A stretch of DNA of 64,000 nt, from positions 55,533 to 119,532 of the forward strand of contig NZ_BCUF01000011.1 in the NCBI RefSeq assembly GCF_001591145.1, given 5' to 3'. Origin of the DNA: Vibrio harveyi NBRC 15634 = ATCC 14126 = KCTC 12724 (GTDB taxonomy: Bacteria; Pseudomonadota; Gammaproteobacteria; Enterobacterales; Vibrionaceae). A program made the position numbers and the translations under genes. The notes under the pieces were generated by a model. The model was not told the DNA's origin and searched no databases. It was given only the letters and a program-made list of their open reading frames with translations. Of this stretch, positions 16,644 through 26,309 are shown piece by piece (positions within the stretch are counted from its first letter, which is position 1; each line of letters opens with the position of its first letter).

Positions 16644-17453
16644 TTACAGGCTTTTTGCTTGAACGATCAAGCTTGCCAATTGAGCAAACCCGTAGCCGCC
16701 GTTCTCTTGTGTGACATAGTTAGGTTGATGGTTCAGCTTCGCCAATAAAGGGCGAATGTTGTTCACGCCAAAGGTCATTGGCAACCACTCAAACATGCCT
16801 TCATCATTGAGTGAATCTCCCACATACGTGATGCGCTCTAAGCTCGGTAATTCGCCGTTATTGAACTGCCTAATGTACGCTTCACCACTTGTACGCTTGC
16901 TGTGACTACCGACCCAAGCATTGATGTGAATCGAACTCAATGTTGCATTGACGGGATTAGACCCCACATTCAAATTCATAATGTGGTTAAGAATTTCCAT
17001 TGTCGTGGAAGGGGAAACAGGTGTTCTATCTTGCGCTATGTTCACCGCAACGTCACAGTAGCGAAAACTCTGATCTTGGCTGAACTCGACATTGGGATAG
17101 CCTGCCAAAATGCCGGAAATACTTTCTTGTAATGCGCGTTGTTCTTTGCGCATTGCTTCGGCTCGGCGAGCAAAGGTGGTGTGGAATCCTGCCGCGTCTT
17201 TTCTCATCCAAAACGCGCCATTTTCACCAATCACACCATGCAGTGACCACATCTTTGCCATTTGGTCACACCAACCGGCACATGCGCCTGTTACTGCCAC
17301 CACTTTTACGCCCACACGCTCTAGCTCGGCTAACGCAATGAGTGTTTCAGGTGGCAGCTTGCCTTGCCAAGTCAACGTGTCATCCACGTCGGTTAGCAGC
17401 CATTCGATCTGTTTCAGGCTCTTTAACTTGAGCTCTGATAACGGGTTAGGCAT
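16644..17453 (-). CDS. HAD-superfamily (type IIB) phosphatase in the ugp operon
   Basis: 269 residues. HAD motif I is DVDDT near residue 21, motif II VTGA near 54, and motif IV GDSLND near 218. The C2b-type cap resembles the Cof/mannosyl-3-phosphoglycerate phosphatase group. The start overlaps the end of the UgpC-like gene by 8 bases, so it is the last gene of the transporter operon. A role in dephosphorylating an imported or derived phosphate ester such as glycerol phosphate is inference from position only. Confidence 0.85.
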   Translation of the reverse strand: MPNPLSELKLKSLKQIEWLLTDVDDTLTWQGKLPPETLIALAELERVGVKVVAVTGACAGWCDQMAKMWSLHGVIGENGAFWMRKDAAGFHTTFARRAEAMRKEQRALQESISGILAGYPNVEFSQDQSFRYCDVAVNIAQDRTPVSPSTTMEILNHIMNLNVGSNPVNATLSSIHINAWVGSHSKRTSGEAYIRQFNNGELPSLERITYVGDSLNDEGMFEWLPMTFGVNNIRPLLAKLNHQPNYVTQENGGYGFAQLASLIVQAKSL

Positions 17454-18603
17454 TCACCACTCCTTGCTTGTTTACTCTAGGGTTGATTGCTTGTGTTTCG
17501 TCACTGATGCCTTGTAGTGATACCGCGGAAGCCAGTGTACTCTCGATACGCTTTTCTGTGTTGGCATCAAATAGATGAACATGTTTTGGCTTTATGTCTA
17601 GACCAAGCTTGTCGCCAATTTGAATTGGCGTATGTCCCTCTACACGAACAACAAGCTTTTGTGAGTCACCACCTTCTGTGTGGCAGTAAAGCAACAGATC
17701 GGCACCGAGCGATTCAATCAATTCGACTTCTACTTGCAACCATGGGTTATCTTGGCTGATTTGTAAATGCTCTGGACGAAGTCCTAGCTTTATTTCGCCA
17801 AGAGCCAAGTTTGTTGTGGAGACAGGGAGCAGCGCGTCACCGATAGTGATGCCGTCAACGCTAACATTGCCATCTAAGATGTTCATGGATGGTGAACCAA
17901 TAAAGGTCGCGACGAACAAAGATGCAGGGTTGTCGTATATCTCTAGCGGTGTGCCAACTTGTTCGACATTACCTTTGTTCAAAACAACAAGTTTGTCCGC
18001 CAGCGTCATTGCTTCAACTTGGTCGTGGGTAACGTAAACCGATGTCGTCCCGAGGCGACGCTGAAGCTTCTTGATTTCTAAACGCATTTGAACGCGCAGT
18101 TTGGCGTCTAGATTGGACAGTGGCTCGTCGAACAGAAACACCTTTGGTTCACGTACAATTGCGCGCCCCATCGCCACACGTTGACGTTGTCCTCCAGAAA
18201 GCTGCCCTGGTTTGCGGTCGAGTAGGTGATCCAACTCCAGCATCTTTGCCGCTTCGTGAACCAATCGTTCGATTTCCGCTTTCGGTGTTCTGCGGTTGCG
18301 CAGACCGTAAGCCATGTTGTTGTACACCGTCATGTGTGGGTACAAGGCGTAGTTCTGGAATACCATGGCAATGTCTCGCTCGCCAGGTTCGAGATCGTTG
18401 ACGGTTGTGGTGTCGATCTTAAGCTCTCCTGAGCTGATTTCCTCTAGCCCTGCAACCATACGAAGTAAGGTGGATTTACCGCAGCCACTTGGGCCAACCA
18501 ACACGACCATTTCGCCGTCGCAGATATTGAGATTAAGTTTTTGGATCGCCTGATAGCCGTTCGGATAACATTTAGCGATATTAGAAAGAGTTAATGTGGA
18601 CAT
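17446..18603 (-). CDS. ugpC: ABC transporter ATPase, UgpC/MalK type
   Basis: 385 residues. Walker [10 protein letters not shown] near residue 38, Q-loop, signature [14 protein letters not shown] near 135, Walker [13 protein letters not shown], switch His in YVTHDQ, then the C-terminal TOBE/OB regulatory domain of the MalK group. It powers uptake of glycerol-3-phosphate or glycerophosphodiesters with the two permeases upstream. The operon order B-A-E-C is as in ugp of other gammaproteobacteria. Confidence 0.9.
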   Translation of the reverse strand: MSTLTLSNIAKCYPNGYQAIQKLNLNICDGEMVVLVGPSGCGKSTLLRMVAGLEEISSGELKIDTTTVNDLEPGERDIAMVFQNYALYPHMTVYNNMAYGLRNRRTPKAEIERLVHEAAKMLELDHLLDRKPGQLSGGQRQRVAMGRAIVREPKVFLFDEPLSNLDAKLRVQMRLEIKKLQRRLGTTSVYVTHDQVEAMTLADKLVVLNKGNVEQVGTPLEIYDNPASLFVATFIGSPSMNILDGNVSVDGITIGDALLPVSTTNLALGEIKLGLRPEHLQISQDNPWLQVEVELIESLGADLLLYCHTEGGDSQKLVVRVEGHTPIQIGDKLGLDIKPKHVHLFDANTEKRIESTLASAVSLQGISDETQAINPRVNKQGVVNA

Positions 18604-19452
18604 TTATTTCTCCGAATCTACCAGACCTTTAACAAAGGCTTTTTGCATTGCAATTACCACAATCACGGGTGGCAACATGGCGATAATGGTGGTGGCCATA
18701 ATTTTGTTCCATTCGATCACGCCATCAACCACTCCAAGCATCTGCTTAATGCCCATCACGATGGTGTAGTACTGCACGTCTGTGGTGATCAAAAGCGGCC
18801 ACAAATATTGGTTCCAGCCGTAAATGAAGGTGATGACGAACAGTGCGGCGATGTTGGTGCGAGATAGAGGCAACAAGATATCGAAGAAGAACTTGATTGG
18901 TCCTGCGCCATCAATTCGCGCTGCTTCCACCAACTCATTTGGTACCGTTAAGAAGAACTGACGGAACAAGAAAGTAGCCGTTGCACTGGCGATCAATGGA
19001 ATGGTTAAGCCGTAAAATGAGTTCAGCATGTTGAGGTTCGTAATCACCTCAAATGTCGGCATGATGCGCACTTCTACTGGTAACATAAGTGTGAAGAAGA
19101 TCATCCAGAACGCCAGCATTCGTCCCGGAAAACGGAAGAACACCACTGCATACGCTGACAGGATGGAAATGCTTAACTTTCCGATGGTAATGCACATCGC
19201 CATGATGAATGAGTTCAGCAACATGCTACCAATCGGCAATGTATTGTTGTTGTATTGGGTGTCGTTACTCAACAAGTCAGTGAAAACGCTAAAGCCCAAA
19301 TCGCCAAACCACAACGGTGTACCAGTAGCGAACGCGCTGTTCTCATGTGTAGTTGCTACGATCGCAATCCAAACGGGAAGCGCAATCGAAATAATGCCAA
19401 GAATTAAAATGACATGACAAAACAGATTAAAAAACGGTCTTCTTTCTACCAT
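18604..19452 (-). CDS. ugpE: ABC transporter permease, UgpE type
   Basis: 282 residues with six membrane helices. The EAA loop that docks the ATPase reads ELVEAARIDGAGPIKFFFDI, near residue 170. Start overlaps the upstream permease stop by one base (TAATG), so the two are made in equal amounts. Ends one base before ugpC starts. MalG-like inner-membrane subunit. Confidence 0.9.
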   Translation of the reverse strand: MVERRPFFNLFCHVILILGIISIALPVWIAIVATTHENSAFATGTPLWFGDLGFSVFTDLLSNDTQYNNNTLPIGSMLLNSFIMAMCITIGKLSISILSAYAVVFFRFPGRMLAFWMIFFTLMLPVEVRIMPTFEVITNLNMLNSFYGLTIPLIASATATFLFRQFFLTVPNELVEAARIDGAGPIKFFFDILLPLSRTNIAALFVITFIYGWNQYLWPLLITTDVQYYTIVMGIKQMLGVVDGVIEWNKIMATTIIAMLPPVIVVIAMQKAFVKGLVDSEK

Positions 19453-20333
19453 TAGTACGCCACCTTCTTCTCAACATACTTAAATTGAATCACGGTTAGG
19501 GAAGCCACCAAGATCATCAGGATGACGGATTGCGCTGCTGATGAGCCTAAGTCCAGACCAATAAAACCATCGTTATAGACTTTATAAACCAAGGTGGAAG
19601 TGCTGTTACTCGGACCGCCTTGTGTCATCGCATGGATGATGGCGAAGGTATCGAAGAACGCGTAAACGAAGTTCACGACCAACAAAAAGAAACTGGTTGG
19701 TGAAATCAGCGGGAAGCTAATGGTGATAAAGCGTTTGATTGGACCACTGCCGTCAATGGCCGCGGCTTCGTGCAGAGACTTGGGTACTGATTGAAGCGCC
19801 GCAAGGAAGAACAGAAAGTTGTAGCTGATTTGCTTCCATGTCGAGGTGATGATCACCATCCACATAGCATGGGTGCCATTGAGCGTTGGATTCCAGTCTA
19901 CGCCAAACAGATTCAACAGTTCGGTCATCACACCGATGGTTGGATCGAATAGAAATAGCCATAGTGAACCTGCGACAACCGGAGCCACCGCATAAGGCCA
20001 AATCAAGAAAGTGCGATACATGGTCGCGCCACGGATGATTTGCTCGGCAAAAGCGGAAAGGATCAGCGCACTGACCAGAGCAAGCACCGCAACGCTGATG
20101 CTAAATTGCAGCGTGGTCATTAACGAATCTAGGTAAAGTGGATCATGGAAGAGCGTTTCAAAGTTCTCTAAACCCACAAACTCACGGCTCATACCGAAAG
20201 CATCTTCAAGTTGTGAAGATTGGAAAATGGCTTGTCCTGCCGGCCAGATGAAGAACACCAAGGTGATCACCAACTGAGGCGCAATCAGCGCAACCGGAAG
20301 CCATTTGTGTTTAAAAACAACAGGTGAGGACAT
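19452..20333 (-). CDS. ugpA: ABC transporter permease, UgpA type
   Basis: 293 residues from the ATG at 20333 ([19 protein letters not shown]); the longer reading adds 17 unlikely residues. Six helices and the EAA motif ([17 protein letters not shown]) near 200. MalF-like partner of UgpE. Separated from the binding-protein gene by a hairpin at 20375-20395. Confidence 0.9.
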   Translation of the reverse strand: MSSPVVFKHKWLPVALIAPQLVITLVFFIWPAGQAIFQSSQLEDAFGMSREFVGLENFETLFHDPLYLDSLMTTLQFSISVAVLALVSALILSAFAEQIIRGATMYRTFLIWPYAVAPVVAGSLWLFLFDPTIGVMTELLNLFGVDWNPTLNGTHAMWMVIITSTWKQISYNFLFFLAALQSVPKSLHEAAAIDGSGPIKRFITISFPLISPTSFFLLVVNFVYAFFDTFAIIHAMTQGGPSNSTSTLVYKVYNDGFIGLDLGSSAAQSVILMILVASLTVIQFKYVEKKVAY

Positions 20334-20374
20334 ACAAATACCAAAATAAAACAGGCAAGGTGTGTAAACGAATT

Positions 20375-20395
20375 CCCCACCCATGATGGGCGGGG
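20375..20395 (-). promoter_or_regulatory. GC-rich hairpin between ugpB and ugpA
   Basis: CCCCaCCCAT facing ATGGGcGGGG with almost no loop, 65 bases after the binding-protein stop. Such intercistronic hairpins commonly stabilise the binding-protein mRNA or cut read-through, so that the binding protein is made in excess of the permeases. Confidence 0.6.
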
Positions 20396-20460
20396 AGAGT
20401 GCATCTCTGAGTACCTACTGGAATAAGACTCGGTGCATCATTGTTCGTTATTAAGGTTCG

Positions 20461-21768
20461 TTATTTCTGTGTGCGCTCAAAGCGACGTAGCTGCTCGTCA
20501 ACACGACGAACCGCATTATTTAGCGCAGCTTGTGCTGTTGCTTTTCCTGCCCAAACCGCTTCCAGCTCTTCGTTGATGATGTCGCGAGTTTGCAGGAAGT
20601 TACCAAAGCGAATGCCTTTCGAGTTTTCCGTTGGCTTTGTCGATGTCATTTGCAGAACGGCTGTGTCGGTGCCTGGGTTCTTAGTGTAGAAGCCTTGCTC
20701 TTTCGTTAGCTCATAAGCCGCTTTAGTGATTGGTAAGTAACCAGTGAATTGGTGCCAATCTGCTTGAACTTCAGGGCTTGAAAGGTAAGAGAAAAACTTC
20801 GCCACGCCTTTGTATTCTTCGCTTGAGTGACCACGAAGCACCCAAAGAGAGGCCCCTCCGATAATGGTGTTTTGTGGCTTAGATACTAGCTCTGAATCGT
20901 ATGGCAATTGTGCTACGCCGATATCAATGCCTTTCATGTTCTCTTTGATGCCTGCCAGACCTGCGGAAGAGCCCATGGTCATTGCACACTCTTGGGTGTA
21001 AAACAGTGGCATGCCATCAGACTGACGACCACCGTACTTAAAGATGCCTTCTTTCGACCATTTACCCATCTGTTCGATATGATGTACGAACGCTGAGTCA
21101 TTGAACTTGAATTTTGTGTCTAAGCCAGCAAAGCCGTTGTTGTTATTGGCAACAGGAACGTTGTTACGCGCACCAAAGTTTTCGATTTGAGTCCATGATT
21201 GCCAGGTTGTGCTGAAACCACATTTCGCACCAGACGCCAGTAGTTTACGAGACACTTCTTCCATCTCTTTCCACGTCTTAGGTGGATTTGCTACGCCTGC
21301 CTTCTTAAACATGTCTTTGTTGTAATAAAGCACAGGAGTGGAGCTGTTGAATGGCAGTGAAAGCATGTTGCCTTCATTGGTGGTGTAGTAACCCGTTACT
21401 GCCGCAAGATAATCATCTGGATTAAACGACTCTTTGGTGTCTTTCATCAATTGATAAACGGGATAAATCGCTTTATCTGCACCCATCATTGTCGCCGTGC
21501 CCACTTCGAACACTTGCACGATAGCTGGTTGCTCTTTCGCTCTGAATGCGGCGATTGCACTGGTCATGGTTTCTGCGTAGCTGCCTTTGTAAACTGGCTT
21601 GATCTCGTATTCTGATTGGCTTGCGTTAAAGTCTGCGGCAATTTCGTTGACCTTTTTACCTAGTGCGCCACCCATTGCGTGCCACCACTCAACCTCTGTC
21701 TTTGCTTGTGCTTGCGTGCTGATGAATGCCGCTGCAATTGCAAGTCCGGCGAGGTGTTTAATAGCCAT
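20461..21768 (-). CDS. ugpB: Periplasmic binding protein for glycerol-3-phosphate, UgpB type
   Basis: 435 residues. Sec signal peptide (MAIKHLAGLAIAAAFISTQAQA, cut near residue 22). The mature protein starts TEVEWWHAMGG, typical of UgpB, and keeps the Trp-rich and GxxSSA ligand-loop features (MTMGSSAGLAG). It captures sn-glycerol-3-phosphate or glycerophosphocholine in the periplasm. First gene of a five-gene operon, divergent from the phosphodiesterase gene. Confidence 0.92.
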   Translation of the reverse strand: MAIKHLAGLAIAAAFISTQAQAKTEVEWWHAMGGALGKKVNEIAADFNASQSEYEIKPVYKGSYAETMTSAIAAFRAKEQPAIVQVFEVGTATMMGADKAIYPVYQLMKDTKESFNPDDYLAAVTGYYTTNEGNMLSLPFNSSTPVLYYNKDMFKKAGVANPPKTWKEMEEVSRKLLASGAKCGFSTTWQSWTQIENFGARNNVPVANNNNGFAGLDTKFKFNDSAFVHHIEQMGKWSKEGIFKYGGRQSDGMPLFYTQECAMTMGSSAGLAGIKENMKGIDIGVAQLPYDSELVSKPQNTIIGGASLWVLRGHSSEEYKGVAKFFSYLSSPEVQADWHQFTGYLPITKAAYELTKEQGFYTKNPGTDTAVLQMTSTKPTENSKGIRFGNFLQTRDIINEELEAVWAGKATAQAALNNAVRRVDEQLRRFERTQK

Positions 21769-21817
21769 AATGATTCCTTTTCATAGATGATTTGAACAGG
21801 TTGTTCCCTTGCAGGTT

Positions 21818-21982
21818 TTCATTTTGATAATGAATCCGCTTCAAAAAATTCAAATGAACATTAAATGAGCCAAATGACGTTCTAGTTACAGAAAAATGAA
21901 CTTATTTGAGCATTATTTTCGTCACGATTTTGTAATTAAACCGTCATTGAGGGCTGAGATAGTTCATTTGAAAACAAATGAA
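21818..21982. promoter_or_regulatory. Operator cluster between ugpB and the phosphodiesterase gene
   Basis: Repeated AAATGAA/TTCATTT half-sites. A perfect 20-base palindrome TTCATTTG-N4-CAAATGAA lies at 21963-21982 and TTCATT-N5-AATGAA at 21818-21834, with more half-sites near 21850 and 21895. These are likely sites for the DeoR-type protein encoded nearby. At 21930-21947 TTGTAATTAAACCGTCAT matches a Pho box moderately (TGT..T...C.GTCAT), so phosphate control by PhoB is also possible. Confidence 0.55.
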
Positions 21983-21998
21983 AAAGACGGAATAAAAA

Positions 21999-22751
21999 AT
22001 GACAATAACGGCACACCGTGGCTTATCCAGTTTGGCTCCAGAAAACACCTTATCGGCAATGCAACGCGCTATTGAGTTTGGCTGTGAATGGATTGAAATT
22101 GACGTTCAACTCTGCGCAGACAACATCCCTGTGGTTATCCATGACAAAACCGTAAACCGCTGCACAAATGGTCGCGGTAAAGTGAAAGAGCTGACTTGGC
22201 ACGAGCTAAGGTTACTTGATGCTGGCTTATGGTTCGGTGATGACTTCGCTGGCGAGCATATCCCGAGCTTAGAAGAGACGCTTGAACTCACCGCAAAGGC
22301 TGGCGTGAAGCTCAATATTGAATTGAAGATCTACTCAGGCGATGAAATTGATTTGTTGTGTGAAAAGGTGGCACAGGTAATTGAGCGCTTGGATGTGGAT
22401 ACGGACATGATTCTGTTTTCTAGCTTTAATACGGAAGCTTTGGTGACGATGAGAAACTATCTGCCAGAAGTGAGAAGAGGACAGTTGTGGCAAGAGATTC
22501 CTGATGATTTTGCTATCGTGTTACAACACATTGATGCTTACAGCGTGCATTGTGATTACCGTTTCCTGACCGAATCGCAGGCTAAGCAAATCAAGCAGTT
22601 TGGCTACCAACTATTTTGTTATACACCGAACTTCCCTCAATTAGTTGAAGCGCATTGGCTGTGGGGTGTGGACATGATGATCACAGACACACCACAGAGT
22701 TATAAAGTTGAAGCGACTGCAGTCAGACGAGAAGCAGCATTGAATGAATAA
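21999..22751 (+). CDS. ugpQ: Glycerophosphodiester phosphodiesterase, UgpQ type
   Basis: 250 residues, TIM barrel. Family motifs: AHRGLSSLAPENTLSA near residue 4, with catalytic His and Arg, EIDVQL with metal Glu/Asp near 37, and HDKTVNRCTNG near 50. It splits glycerophosphodiesters from lipid breakdown into glycerol-3-phosphate and an alcohol. No signal peptide, so cytosolic. It works downstream of the divergent Ugp importer and overlaps the regulator gene by 8 bases. Confidence 0.94.
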   Translation: MTITAHRGLSSLAPENTLSAMQRAIEFGCEWIEIDVQLCADNIPVVIHDKTVNRCTNGRGKVKELTWHELRLLDAGLWFGDDFAGEHIPSLEETLELTAKAGVKLNIELKIYSGDEIDLLCEKVAQVIERLDVDTDMILFSSFNTEALVTMRNYLPEVRRGQLWQEIPDDFAIVLQHIDAYSVHCDYRFLTESQAKQIKQFGYQLFCYTPNFPQLVEAHWLWGVDMMITDTPQSYKVEATAVRREAALNE

Positions 22752-23496
22752 CCTCAACGTCCGTCAGCAAAGCATCATTGAACTGGTTCATCAGCAAGAA
22801 TATTGTGCGATAGAAGAACTTGCTCAGCGCTTCGAAGTCACGACGCAAACCATTCGACGTGACATTAATCAGCTTTGCCAATTAGGGCTGACCCGACGCC
22901 ATCATGGTGGTGTCGGATTGCCTGCTACCTTGAGTAATCGCAGCTATGCTTCTCGCCAAGTTACCAATCAACAAGAAAAGCAGATCATTGCAGATGAAGT
23001 GGTCAAAGCCATCCCGAACGGCGCGACTTTGTTTTTGGGTATCGGTACTACCATCGCATTGATTGCAGAGCGTTTGGTCCATCACAGTGAGCTTCGTGTG
23101 GTGACGAATAACTTCGAAGCGGCGCACATTCTTTCTCATTTTGAGAACATTGAAACTTGGATTCCGGGTGGGCGTATTCGTACCAATGACCGCGATGTAG
23201 TAGATGGTGCGGCGGAGCACTTTTTCGCTCAGTTTTCCGCAGATATTGGCATTATCGGTTGCGCAGGTGTAACCGAAATCGCCGAACTTCATTCCGCGCA
23301 GATCAATCTTGGTAGCACTAAAGGTGATACTCATGCTTTTGCGATGGAACATGAGTTGCGAGAAGCCAAAGTGAGCCAAGCGATTTTAGCCAATTCAGAA
23401 CAAAAGTGGCTGGTGGCAAACAGCAGTAAGTGGCAACGAAGGGCCAATACCAAGGTGGCACCACTCAGTTATTTTGATCGCGTTTTCAGTAACTAA
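22744..23496 (+). CDS. DeoR-family repressor of the ugp cluster
   Basis: 250 residues. N-terminal DeoR helix-turn-helix (IEELAQRFEVTTQTIRRDINQL) near residues 19-40. C-terminal sugar-phosphate sensor domain with the usual GIGTTIALIAERL loop near 97 and D-rich GSTKGDTHAF near 205. Closest in type to GlpR, which senses glycerol-3-phosphate. Its overlap with ugpQ and the palindromes upstream suggest it represses both divergent operons. Confidence 0.88.
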   Translation: MNNLNVRQQSIIELVHQQEYCAIEELAQRFEVTTQTIRRDINQLCQLGLTRRHHGGVGLPATLSNRSYASRQVTNQQEKQIIADEVVKAIPNGATLFLGIGTTIALIAERLVHHSELRVVTNNFEAAHILSHFENIETWIPGGRIRTNDRDVVDGAAEHFFAQFSADIGIIGCAGVTEIAELHSAQINLGSTKGDTHAFAMEHELREAKVSQAILANSEQKWLVANSSKWQRRANTKVAPLSYFDRVFSN

Positions 23497-23615
23497 GCTT
23501 TTACTTTCCTTGTTTGTCTAGCCCTTAGGAAAATCCGTTACCTATTCAAGTTGGCATGGTGCTTTCTCATCGCGATTCGCTATGCTTAGATAATTGAAAT
23601 TAAAGAGGTCATGTC

Positions 23616-23834
23616 ATGTTTGAATCGGATAAAACCAAAGTGAAAAACTTGCTTATTGCAACGCGTTTTGGTGTCTCGGCCTCTGAAATGCCGACCATTA
23701 TTGGTGTGAAGAAAGATAAAGCGCTTAAACTGATTAACGAGCTCAAACAAGAAGGGAAAGACATTCACTCGTTAGGGGAAGGGAATAACCCACAAGAGTT
23801 GGTGCTGTATTCGATTGGTGAAATAGAGCCTTAA
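23616..23834 (+). CDS. Hypothetical small helix-turn-helix-like protein (72 aa)
   Basis: Soluble, helical. The middle (SASEMPTIIGVKKDKALKLI) looks like a winged-helix recognition region, and the end (ELVLYSIGEIEP) like a wing strand. Good GAGG ribosome site and its own terminator. DNA binding is a guess from shape. No family name recognised. Confidence 0.7.
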   Translation: MFESDKTKVKNLLIATRFGVSASEMPTIIGVKKDKALKLINELKQEGKDIHSLGEGNNPQELVLYSIGEIEP

Positions 23835-23853
23835 TTGAGCCAACAAGAAAGAC

Positions 23854-23882
23854 AAAAAAGCCGCCCATCGTTGGCGGCTTTT
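23854..23882 (+). terminator. Rho-independent terminator
   Basis: Stem AAAAGCCGCC / GGCGGCTTTT, 7-base loop, flanked by A and T runs so it can work both ways. Lies between the 72-aa gene and the convergent uspA-like gene. Confidence 0.9.
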
Positions 23883-23899
23883 GGGATGGTTCATTCACG

Positions 23900-24325
23900 C
23901 TATTCGTGAATTGGTACAACTAGAATATCAACCGGAGACTTGTTGATCAGATGTCTTGAGTAAGAAATGATCTTGCTCCAGAAGTCTTGATGGTGACCAC
24001 AAATCAGCAGATCAACTTCTTGTTCTTTGATAGTCACTTCCAGTTTGTCCGCTAAATCACCAGTGCCTACGAAGAAGTGCTTCAATGGTTGCTCCATGTA
24101 ATCGCTAAAGGACTTCAAGCACTCCATCGAATGTTCATTCAACGGTCTTTGGTCTGGGTTTGCTTTAATATCGACAAGCTCACGATAAATTTCGCCATGA
24201 GTACCATCGATATGAATAAAAGAAATCTCGGCACCGAGATAACTCGCCATAGATACCGCTCGGTCAATCAACACAGTACTCTCATCAGACAGTTCCAGTG
24301 CGACTAGGATATGTTTGTATTTCAT
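23900..24325 (-). CDS. Universal stress protein, UspA family
   Basis: 141 residues from the ATG at 24325, which has GAGGG at the right distance; the GTG two codons earlier is less likely. Begins MKYKHILVALELSDEST, the Usp alpha/beta fold opening. It lacks a clear ATP-binding GxxGxnx(9)GS loop near the end, so it belongs to the non-ATP-binding UspA type. Cytosolic stress-survival protein. Confidence 0.9.
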   Translation of the reverse strand: MKYKHILVALELSDESTVLIDRAVSMASYLGAEISFIHIDGTHGEIYRELVDIKANPDQRPLNEHSMECLKSFSDYMEQPLKHFFVGTGDLADKLEVTIKEQEVDLLICGHHQDFWSKIISYSRHLINKSPVDILVVPIHE

Positions 24326-24423
24326 AACCACGCCCTCTTGTGGAATACACTACCAATAGCATAGTACGCCTTTAACAAAAAATGTGTTGATAAGATCCCG
24401 AAATCGCTCAAAGTTTTGGCAAA

Positions 24424-25326
24424 TTATGCTTGTTGCAAATGTTTTGGAAACCATGCTTTTAAGTGATTTAAGAACAAAGATAAACGGTAGGGCACATGTT
24501 TACGTGTAGGATACATTCCGTAAATATTGACCAGCGGGAATTCAGCAACGCCTTTGATTTCAACAAGAGTATTTTGTTTTAGTTCTTTGTGCACAAACAA
24601 ACTCGGCATCATAGAGATTCCCATGCCATCTACCATGGCGGCGATTAGAGTATGTGTATCGGAGATGACAGCCGTCCATGGTTGGCGATAGGTGATGCTC
24701 TTACCTTCTACCTGCAGCACCCAGTTATCACCATAACGCGAGCGTCCCATATGTAAGCAATCATGCTGCTCTAACTCTTTGTAGTGATTTGGCTGCCCGT
24801 GTTCAAGGATATAGCTTGGTGCTGCGTACAGTCCAAAACTGGAACTGCCTAGTTTTGTTGCAATATAGGAAGAGTCCTGTAAGTCATATGAGAGACGGAT
24901 AGTTAGGTCAATCTCTTCTTCAATCAGGTTTACGTGGCTATTGGACAACACCAAATCAAAGCGGATGTGCTGATAGGTTTGGCGAAACGCCTTAATCGCT
25001 TTCATCAGAAAAGGTCCCATTGCATCTGGGGCTGAAAGTCTGATTAATCCGGTTGGATTCAGTTGGTGGGCGCTAGTTAAAGAGTCTTCTAACTGCTCTA
25101 TGTTTTCAAGAATCGCACGTGACCCCTCGTAATAGGCTCTGCCTCCTGGGGTCAGTTGCATGCTCCGAGTTGTGCGATTAAGAAGTACAAACCCTAACTC
25201 GCTTTCCATGGCTGCAATATGTCGCCCGACAATCGCGGGTGTAACACCTAATGCTTTTGCTGCTTTTGCGAAACTGCCTTTCTCTACCACGGTGCAGAGC
25301 AGTTGCATGTTTTTGTATTTGTCCAT
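24424..25326 (-). CDS. LysR-family transcriptional regulator
   Basis: 300 residues. The helix-turn-helix (SFAKAAKALGVTPAIVGRHIAAMESELG) and the ligand domain place it with the large LysR group close to DmlR/YhjC. It is divergent from a metallo-hydrolase/glutaredoxin/MFS operon, and the 106-base gap holds a wide inverted repeat (TTTGTAT near 25336, ATACAAA near 25382) suited to LysR control of both sides. Confidence 0.88.
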   Translation of the reverse strand: MDKYKNMQLLCTVVEKGSFAKAAKALGVTPAIVGRHIAAMESELGFVLLNRTTRSMQLTPGGRAYYEGSRAILENIEQLEDSLTSAHQLNPTGLIRLSAPDAMGPFLMKAIKAFRQTYQHIRFDLVLSNSHVNLIEEEIDLTIRLSYDLQDSSYIATKLGSSSFGLYAAPSYILEHGQPNHYKELEQHDCLHMGRSRYGDNWVLQVEGKSITYRQPWTAVISDTHTLIAAMVDGMGISMMPSLFVHKELKQNTLVEIKGVAEFPLVNIYGMYPTRKHVPYRLSLFLNHLKAWFPKHLQQA

Positions 25327-25432
25327 TCGATACTTTTTGTATGTTATGAAGTTACTTTTTACTCAATTGTTTCATTAAAGTATACAAATTATCTTTAGCA
25401 ACACCAAAGACAAGTAAGACAAAAGGTGTCCT

Positions 25433-26296
25433 ATGAAGATGATTTACCAAGCTATGATTAGCGGGCTTTTGATGAGCTCAACGGTAGCGGCTGAAGCGGT
25501 GCAATTTGACCCAACCAAACCAGTGATGATTGAGTTGAAAGATGGTGTTTATCAATACTCGCAGTATTTCTATAACAGCTTAGTCGTTATAACGCCTGAA
25601 GGGGTGATTGTGACGGACCCGTCCGGTGAAGCGCGATCCAAGCAAATGATGCAAGAAATTAGCAAGCTAACCAAGCAGCCAGTCAAAAAAGTGATTTATT
25701 CTCACGACCATTTTGACCACTCTCGCGGGGGGCAGATCTTTAAAGAACAGGGAGCAGAGTTCATCTCTCAAGAAAAGTGTGTTGAGCTTTTAAGTCGAGA
25801 CTTAGAGAACCGCGTTGTTCAACCAGATCAAACATATGATGACACCATGAGCGTGAGTTTAGGTGGCAAACAAGTCGATTTGCATTACTACGGTCCTAAT
25901 GATGGGGATTGCATGAGCATCATTCATATGCCGAAAGACAAAGTCCTACTCGCCGTTGATTGGCATTTGCCGGGTATGGTTAATGAACCACACCGTTTGA
26001 ATACGCATAACTACGTCAGCATTTTGAATACCTTTGAACGTGCGCGGAATGAATTAGCATTTGACACTGTCATTAGTGGTCACATGCCTGTCTCATCAGC
26101 CGAAGCATTTGAAGAAGATTATCAATTTAACAAAGCGTTGTTTGATGCCGTTTGGAGTGGTTTGCAAGCTGGTAAGACTCCAGAAGAACTCAAGCATTCA
26201 GTGAAGCTACCAGAGTTCGAACATTGGGTAGGCTATGAACAAAACCTTCCTGCTCATGTAGAGCGTATGGCTTATTCCATCTGGCATGGTAACTAG
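25433..26296 (+). CDS. Secreted metallo-beta-lactamase-fold hydrolase
   Basis: 287 residues. Short signal peptide ending near MSSTVAAEA. Zinc motif HDHFDH near residues 90-95, Asp in GDCMSI/LAVDWHLPG near 180 and His in ISGHMP near 218. Periplasmic MBL-fold enzymes of this layout include hydrolases of unknown substrate; it is not obviously a B1, B2 or B3 beta-lactamase. Overlap or tight spacing with the next gene indicates an operon. Confidence 0.85.
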   Translation: MKMIYQAMISGLLMSSTVAAEAVQFDPTKPVMIELKDGVYQYSQYFYNSLVVITPEGVIVTDPSGEARSKQMMQEISKLTKQPVKKVIYSHDHFDHSRGGQIFKEQGAEFISQEKCVELLSRDLENRVVQPDQTYDDTMSVSLGGKQVDLHYYGPNDGDCMSIIHMPKDKVLLAVDWHLPGMVNEPHRLNTHNYVSILNTFERARNELAFDTVISGHMPVSSAEAFEEDYQFNKALFDAVWSGLQAGKTPEELKHSVKLPEFEHWVGYEQNLPAHVERMAYSIWHGN

Positions 26297-26309
26297 GAGG
26301 GACAGGAAA

